Positions 39,258 through 42,415 of a stretch of DNA of 42,415 nt are shown one piece after another. The notes under the pieces were generated by a model that searched no databases, was not told where the DNA came from, and saw nothing but the letters and a program-made list of their open reading frames with translations. Made by a program: the position numbers and the translations under genes. The stretch covers positions 24,332 through 66,746 of the forward strand of contig JAMCZN010000041.1 of the NCBI GenBank assembly GCA_023485505.1. The letters are read 5' to 3'. Origin of the DNA: Candidatus Martarchaeota archaeon. Its GTDB lineage: Archaea; Micrarchaeota; Micrarchaeia; Micrarchaeales; Micrarchaeaceae. Position 1 is the stretch's first letter. Every line of letters begins with the position of its first letter.

Positions 39258-41756
39258 CTAACCTACGGAGTTTGATGTGTCCAGTTTAATCAGCCTTTTA
39301 AGCTCAAGCGAGTATTCAAGCGGCAACGTCTTTGCAAAGGAATCTATGAAACCCAGCACTATTGTCGCTATCGCATCCTCCTCGCTCATTCCCCTGGACA
39401 TAAGATAAAAGAGCTGCTCTTCGCCAATCTTTCCTACCGATGCTTCATGCGTTATGTTCGCATCCTCCCTATAGACCTGCATGTATGGATAAGTGTTGGT
39501 CTTTGATTTTTCATCAAGAAGCAATGCATCGCATCTGACGGTGGATTTGGCGTTAGCCGCTTCCTTTCCGACATAAAGGAGCCCCCTATACGAGGCGACC
39601 CCCGTTCCTTTTGATATGCTTTTTGATATTATTTTTGATGATGTATTTGGTGCAAGATGGTAAACCTTTCCACCCGAATCCTGTATTTGCCCGTCGCCGG
39701 CAACCGCAACGGAAAGTATCTCCCCCTTTGCCCCTTCCTCCTTCAAATACGTGCTCGGGTACTTCATATTTATCCTGCTGCCGATATTACCGTCAATCCA
39801 TTCCACACACGCGTCCCTGTAAACGAACGCTCTTTGTGTGACAAGGTTGTATACGTTCTTTGACCAGTTCTGTATTGTAACATACCTTATGTGTGCATCC
39901 TTATGTGCCACAAGCTCTACGACTGCTGCATGTAACGATGAGCTCATGTAAATTGGCGCAGTACAGTTATGGACTGCAAATCCCTTTACAAGGTAAGATT
40001 CATCTTTATCTACGCCAAAATTATATACAAAATCGTTAAATTGGTGCTTCTTTATTTGTTTGATAGGCACATAAAAACAATTATTTTTTCTCCTTACTTC
40101 ACCCATCTTCCGTTCATCAGTATATTCGATTATATATTGATCACTTCTCACAATTTTTCTACCTAGAATTACATCTTCAGAACCCGGCCGCACATTCAAA
40201 TTCGCAAAAACTCCGTTTCTTGCCATAATCTCCTGTATCTGATAAGAAAGGAATTTACTTGCAGTAGAAGCACGCATTAGTTTCTTCCCATATCTCAAAT
40301 AAATATTGCCATCTCCCTTCCAATAATAATCAATCAGAAGTTTTTGTTTTAATGGTGGTAACATCATTAGTTTTTGTGATAGTAATTTTGTTTTAGCTCC
40401 CTTCCCACAATTCGTCTCACATAGTTCTATCAAATCCTTTGCATAAGAGCTGACGACGTAGTAACCTCCCTTAGTTCTACAAGTAGTTGACTTCCATCCT
40501 TTCTTATGGATTAATGAATTGACCTCATTTGCAAGAGCTTCCTCCTTTTTACTTTTTCCAAAACTAAAAGCAATATTCCTAATTCCACCAAGTGCTTTGT
40601 TTGAAGTTATTGAACCTTCTGCAAGATATAAACCAAGTATCTTGAGTTCTATTGGTCCAAAAGTTGGGTCATCTTCTATCGATGTTGGTGCAACGTAAAC
40701 GATAAAGTCTCCCTCTTCAAGATTTTCAGCTTTTACAAACTCTGGATTTTGTTCAAGTAGCGCCTTGGTAGATACCTCTGGATTCCAGTTAATCCTTTGT
40801 TTTCTCTTTGTGAGCACTCTATTTCGTTTTATGCATAAAACGGGATGTTCACCAGTTAGTCTGAATCCGTTACCTTTTGATTGTGGTACGATCTCAAACA
40901 TTATTCCATTATGTTTGTGCACGAATTTTTTATTTACTTTCTGTATTTTTCCAGTATGGGTTGCTACTTTATCTCCCTTCTTGATCGATCCAATCATTTG
41001 GAAACTATCACCCTTGCTAACCAGTTCTTCTGCAGGTAAGCAACCCTCAATATATGTTACATCGGCACCTTCATCTGCGATAATTAATGTTCTTTCAAAC
41101 TGTCCTGCTTTCTCCGCGTTTATCCTGAAATAAGCCTGCAATGGCAAAGCGACCTTTACGCCTTTTGGCACGTAGATGAAGCTGCCACCTGAAAATACTG
41201 CTGTATTAAGGGCAGCGAACTTGTTGTCTGTTGGTGGAATGACGGTGCCAAAATATTTCTTCACCATTTCCGGATATTTCTTAATGGCGTTGTCCATGTC
41301 TGTAAAGATCACACCTTGCTTTTCAAGATCCTTCCTGACCTTTCCATATACTACCTCGGAATCGTATTGGATTTCTGCCCCTGCAAAGAACTTCCTTTCC
41401 GCTTCGGGTATCCCGAGCTTGTCAAATGTCCTCTTTATCTCCTCCGGAACCTTGTCCCATGCGTCTGCCTTCGGCTTGTCCGAAGGCTTTAGGTAATAGT
41501 ATACGTCATTGAAGTCTATACCGCTAAGGTCTGGTCCCCATTTTGGCAATGGCTTGCTTGTAAAGACCCTATAGCCGGCAAGCCTCTTTTCTGTCATCCA
41601 TTCTGGCTCTTTTTTTATCTTTGAGATTTCCCTGACTATCTTCTCTGAAAGTCCCTTGTCCGTCTTGAAGTCATAATCAATGTCGTCACTAAACCCATAC
41701 ATATCTCTGTATTCGCTGTTCTGCTGTTCCAGGATTGCCTTTAGGTCTTCAGCCAT
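39258..41756 (-). CDS. sufB: Fe-S assembly scaffold SufB, interrupted by an intein
   Basis: An 832-residue precursor that should splice to a SufB of 473 residues, the usual length. N-extein residues 1-238 contain FAALNTAVFSGGSFIYVPKG and ADVTYIEG. C-extein residues 598-832 begin CTAPIYMSSSLHAAVVELVA and include NIGSRINMKYPSTYLKEEGA and GMSEEDAIATIVLGFIDSFA. SufB is the main scaffold on which the cluster is built; the cysteine at the splice junction (+1 Cys, start of CTAPIY) is a conserved SufB residue, so splicing is needed for function. It is the first gene of the operon. The ATG follows GTGAT by four bases, next to a 19-base palindrome. Confidence 0.96.
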   Translation of the reverse strand: MAEDLKAILEQQNSEYRDMYGFSDDIDYDFKTDKGLSEKIVREISKIKKEPEWMTEKRLAGYRVFTSKPLPKWGPDLSGIDFNDVYYYLKPSDKPKADAWDKVPEEIKRTFDKLGIPEAERKFFAGAEIQYDSEVVYGKVRKDLEKQGVIFTDMDNAIKKYPEMVKKYFGTVIPPTDNKFAALNTAVFSGGSFIYVPKGVKVALPLQAYFRINAEKAGQFERTLIIADEGADVTYIEGCLPAEELVSKGDSFQMIGSIKKGDKVATHTGKIQKVNKKFVHKHNGIMFEIVPQSKGNGFRLTGEHPVLCIKRNRVLTKRKQRINWNPEVSTKALLEQNPEFVKAENLEEGDFIVYVAPTSIEDDPTFGPIELKILGLYLAEGSITSNKALGGIRNIAFSFGKSKKEEALANEVNSLIHKKGWKSTTCRTKGGYYVVSSYAKDLIELCETNCGKGAKTKLLSQKLMMLPPLKQKLLIDYYWKGDGNIYLRYGKKLMRASTASKFLSYQIQEIMARNGVFANLNVRPGSEDVILGRKIVRSDQYIIEYTDERKMGEVRRKNNCFYVPIKQIKKHQFNDFVYNFGVDKDESYLVKGFAVHNCTAPIYMSSSLHAAVVELVAHKDAHIRYVTIQNWSKNVYNLVTQRAFVYRDACVEWIDGNIGSRINMKYPSTYLKEEGAKGEILSVAVAGDGQIQDSGGKVYHLAPNTSSKIISKSISKGTGVASYRGLLYVGKEAANAKSTVRCDALLLDEKSKTNTYPYMQVYREDANITHEASVGKIGEEQLFYLMSRGMSEEDAIATIVLGFIDSFAKTLPLEYSLELKRLIKLDTSNSVG
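39966..41042 (-). mobile_element. SufB intein with LAGLIDADG homing endonuclease (359 aa)
   Basis: Residues 239-597 of the precursor. Block A starts with the nucleophile Cys (CLPAEELVSKGD). Block B is RLTGEHPVLC with its His. The C-terminal blocks F/G read ESYLVKGFAVHN, followed by +1 Cys, so all splicing residues are present. Two LAGLIDADG-like helices are visible: ILGLYLAEGSI (about 135-145 of the intein) and LLIDYYWKGDGNI (about 235-247), so the endonuclease may be active or recently active. The DNA is visibly more AT-rich than the flanking exteins, which fits later acquisition. The YIEG/CTAP site is a conserved SufB position; inteins in SufB are known from mycobacteria and other lineages. 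Confidence 0.95.
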
Positions 41757-41765
41757 TTAAATCAC

Positions 41766-41784
41766 ATTATAACTGAGTTATAAT
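41766..41784. promoter_or_regulatory. 19-base palindrome, probable operator of the SUF operon
   Basis: ATTATAACTGAGTTATAAT is a perfect inverted repeat (nine-base arms around one base). It lies between the TATA box and the ribosome-binding site of sufB, touching GTGAT. A regulator bound here would block transcription initiation. In RNA it could also form a hairpin beside the ribosome-binding site. Confidence 0.6.
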
Positions 41785-41796
41785 TATATATACCTT
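41785..41796 (-). promoter_or_regulatory. TATA box of the SUF operon
   Basis: On the minus strand the sequence reads GGTATATATAA, about 30 bases before sufB ATG 41756. Predicted transcription start is about 41765. The palindrome begins immediately downstream. Confidence 0.6.
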
Positions 41797-41863
41797 ATCT
41801 ATGTGGATATGTTTAAAAAGGCACATACCTTTCCAGGGTATGCAACTCCAAAAATTGGATGGT

Positions 41864-42415
41864 CTAAAATGACCTCATAAATTCGGTAACTATTTTATCG
41901 AAATTGTCGGGAAACTGGTGCCCTTTTGGAGACATTACCAATTTACACTGAATACCATTCTCTATCATATAATCATAGAGCCTTTTTCCTTTCTCTTTCC
42001 AGAAGACATCATGTTCTCCTACTATTATTATACCCTTGACACTCCTCCTCTTCGCTTTTTCCAATAACTTTGATAATTCTGCAAAGTCGCCGTCTTTTAC
42101 CGCTGGGACTATGGCTATGAAACCGACAGCTGGTATCTCCCCTCCATCAAGGGCGTATTCAATCGCAAAGGGAGCCCCCTGGGAGAAACCAGACATAACT
42201 ATCGGATTATCCCAGAGCTTATGTTCACTTCTAAGCCTATTAAACGAAATCATTATATCCTTCTTGGCTTTCTTTTCATCGTCCCAGCAGAAGCTGCTGT
42301 TGCCTAAGGGCTGTGATGATTCCGGGAATGCAAGTATATATCTTGATGACAAGTCATTTGAGTCGTACACTTTTGAAAAAGTATTTACGTTCCAATTCTG
42401 TCCGTCTATTGGCGA
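41864..42415 (-). CDS. Alpha/beta hydrolase (carboxylesterase/phospholipase type), 5' truncated
   Basis: The frame is open to the right edge of the window, so the true start lies outside; at least 183 residues are visible. GTG 42370 lies within the frame and need not be the start. The hydrolase triad is recognisable: nucleophile Ser in MSGFSQGAPFAIEYALDGG, Asp in IIVGEHDVFW and His in SPKGHQFPD. The short strand-helix spacing is typical of the carboxylesterase/dienelactone hydrolase group acting on small esters. It is read toward the SUF promoter region, with a gap of about 105 bases before sufB in the same direction. Confidence 0.88.
   Translation of the reverse strand, partial: SPIDGQNWNVNTFSKVYDSNDLSSRYILAFPESSQPLGNSSFCWDDEKKAKKDIMISFNRLRSEHKLWDNPIVMSGFSQGAPFAIEYALDGGEIPAVGFIAIVPAVKDGDFAELSKLLEKAKRRSVKGIIIVGEHDVFWKEKGKRLYDYMIENGIQCKLVMSPKGHQFPDNFDKIVTEFMRSF

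Noticed and set aside
1-42415. CRISPR arrays, insertion sequences, rRNA genes, prophage or toxin-antitoxin modules.
   Set aside because: I looked for regularly spaced repeats, transposase or integrase motifs, flanking inverted repeats and rRNA-like stretches and saw none.

Overview
The window looks like the chromosome of a small-genome archaeon. tRNA genes lack encoded CCA, one tRNA carries a bulge-helix-bulge intron, and promoters have TATA boxes about 25 bases ahead of short or absent leaders. Ribosome-binding sites are of the GGTGAT/GTGAT type. Informational genes are archaeal (family B DNA polymerase, type II methionine aminopeptidase, RNase HII). A class III (type IV pilin-like) signal of the QSAMEYLMSYSWAIL kind and many lineage-specific genes suggest a DPANN archaeon, most likely Micrarchaeota (ARMAN-like); that placement is inference from style, not a search. 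I see no insertion sequence, prophage or CRISPR array. The only mobile element is an intein in sufB. After start correction no gene-free gap exceeds about 210 bases.

Layout. 1-2.1 kb: end of an unknown gene, a GNAT acetyltransferase, an unknown protein, intron-containing tRNA-Gly(CCC) and a SIMPL surface protein. 2.2-7.2 kb: a MacB-like exporter operon (ATPase, CARDB-like membrane protein, permease) read leftward, divergent from a membrane-anchored HTH protein that probably controls it. 7.2-11.5 kb: a large glycoprotein-like beta-propeller surface protein, small unknown genes and a protein with four putative winged helices. 11.6-14.7 kb: gatC-gatA-gatB-tRNA-Asn, where the tRNA overlaps the end of gatB. 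15-18 kb: PRC-barrel protein, RNase HII, class II aldolase-like protein, a P-loop kinase/FkbM methyltransferase fusion and tRNA-Arg. 18-23.8 kb: mostly unknown cytosolic proteins plus a wHTH protein and an NAD-dependent epimerase. 23.9-31.3 kb: class II ribonucleotide reductase, unknown protein, methionine aminopeptidase, pilin-like LamG protein and DNA polymerase B. 31.4-35 kb: SecB-like protein, unknown acidic protein, CDP-alcohol phosphotransferase-like membrane protein, tRNA-Gln, EamA transporter, DUF192 protein and a CDGSH iron-sulfur protein. 35.2-41.8 kb: a complete SUF operon, sufB(intein)-sufD-HTH regulator-sufC-sufS-sufU. 41.9 kb to the end: a truncated alpha/beta hydrolase.

Most notable signals. 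(1) polB, rnhB and the exporter's CARDB gene have no ATG, GTG or TTG where the protein should begin. Each has an in-frame ATT, ATC or ACG exactly three bases after a GGTGAT-like site, the spacing used by at least eight ordinary genes here. This points to near-cognate initiation. (2) The SUF operon encodes its own small HTH protein with a CX2CX7C cluster, and a perfect 19-base palindrome lies between the operon's TATA box and its ribosome-binding site, together suggesting an autoregulated Fe-S sensor. (3) A one-component HTH-TM-DUF4382-like regulator faces the exporter operon across an inverted repeat.
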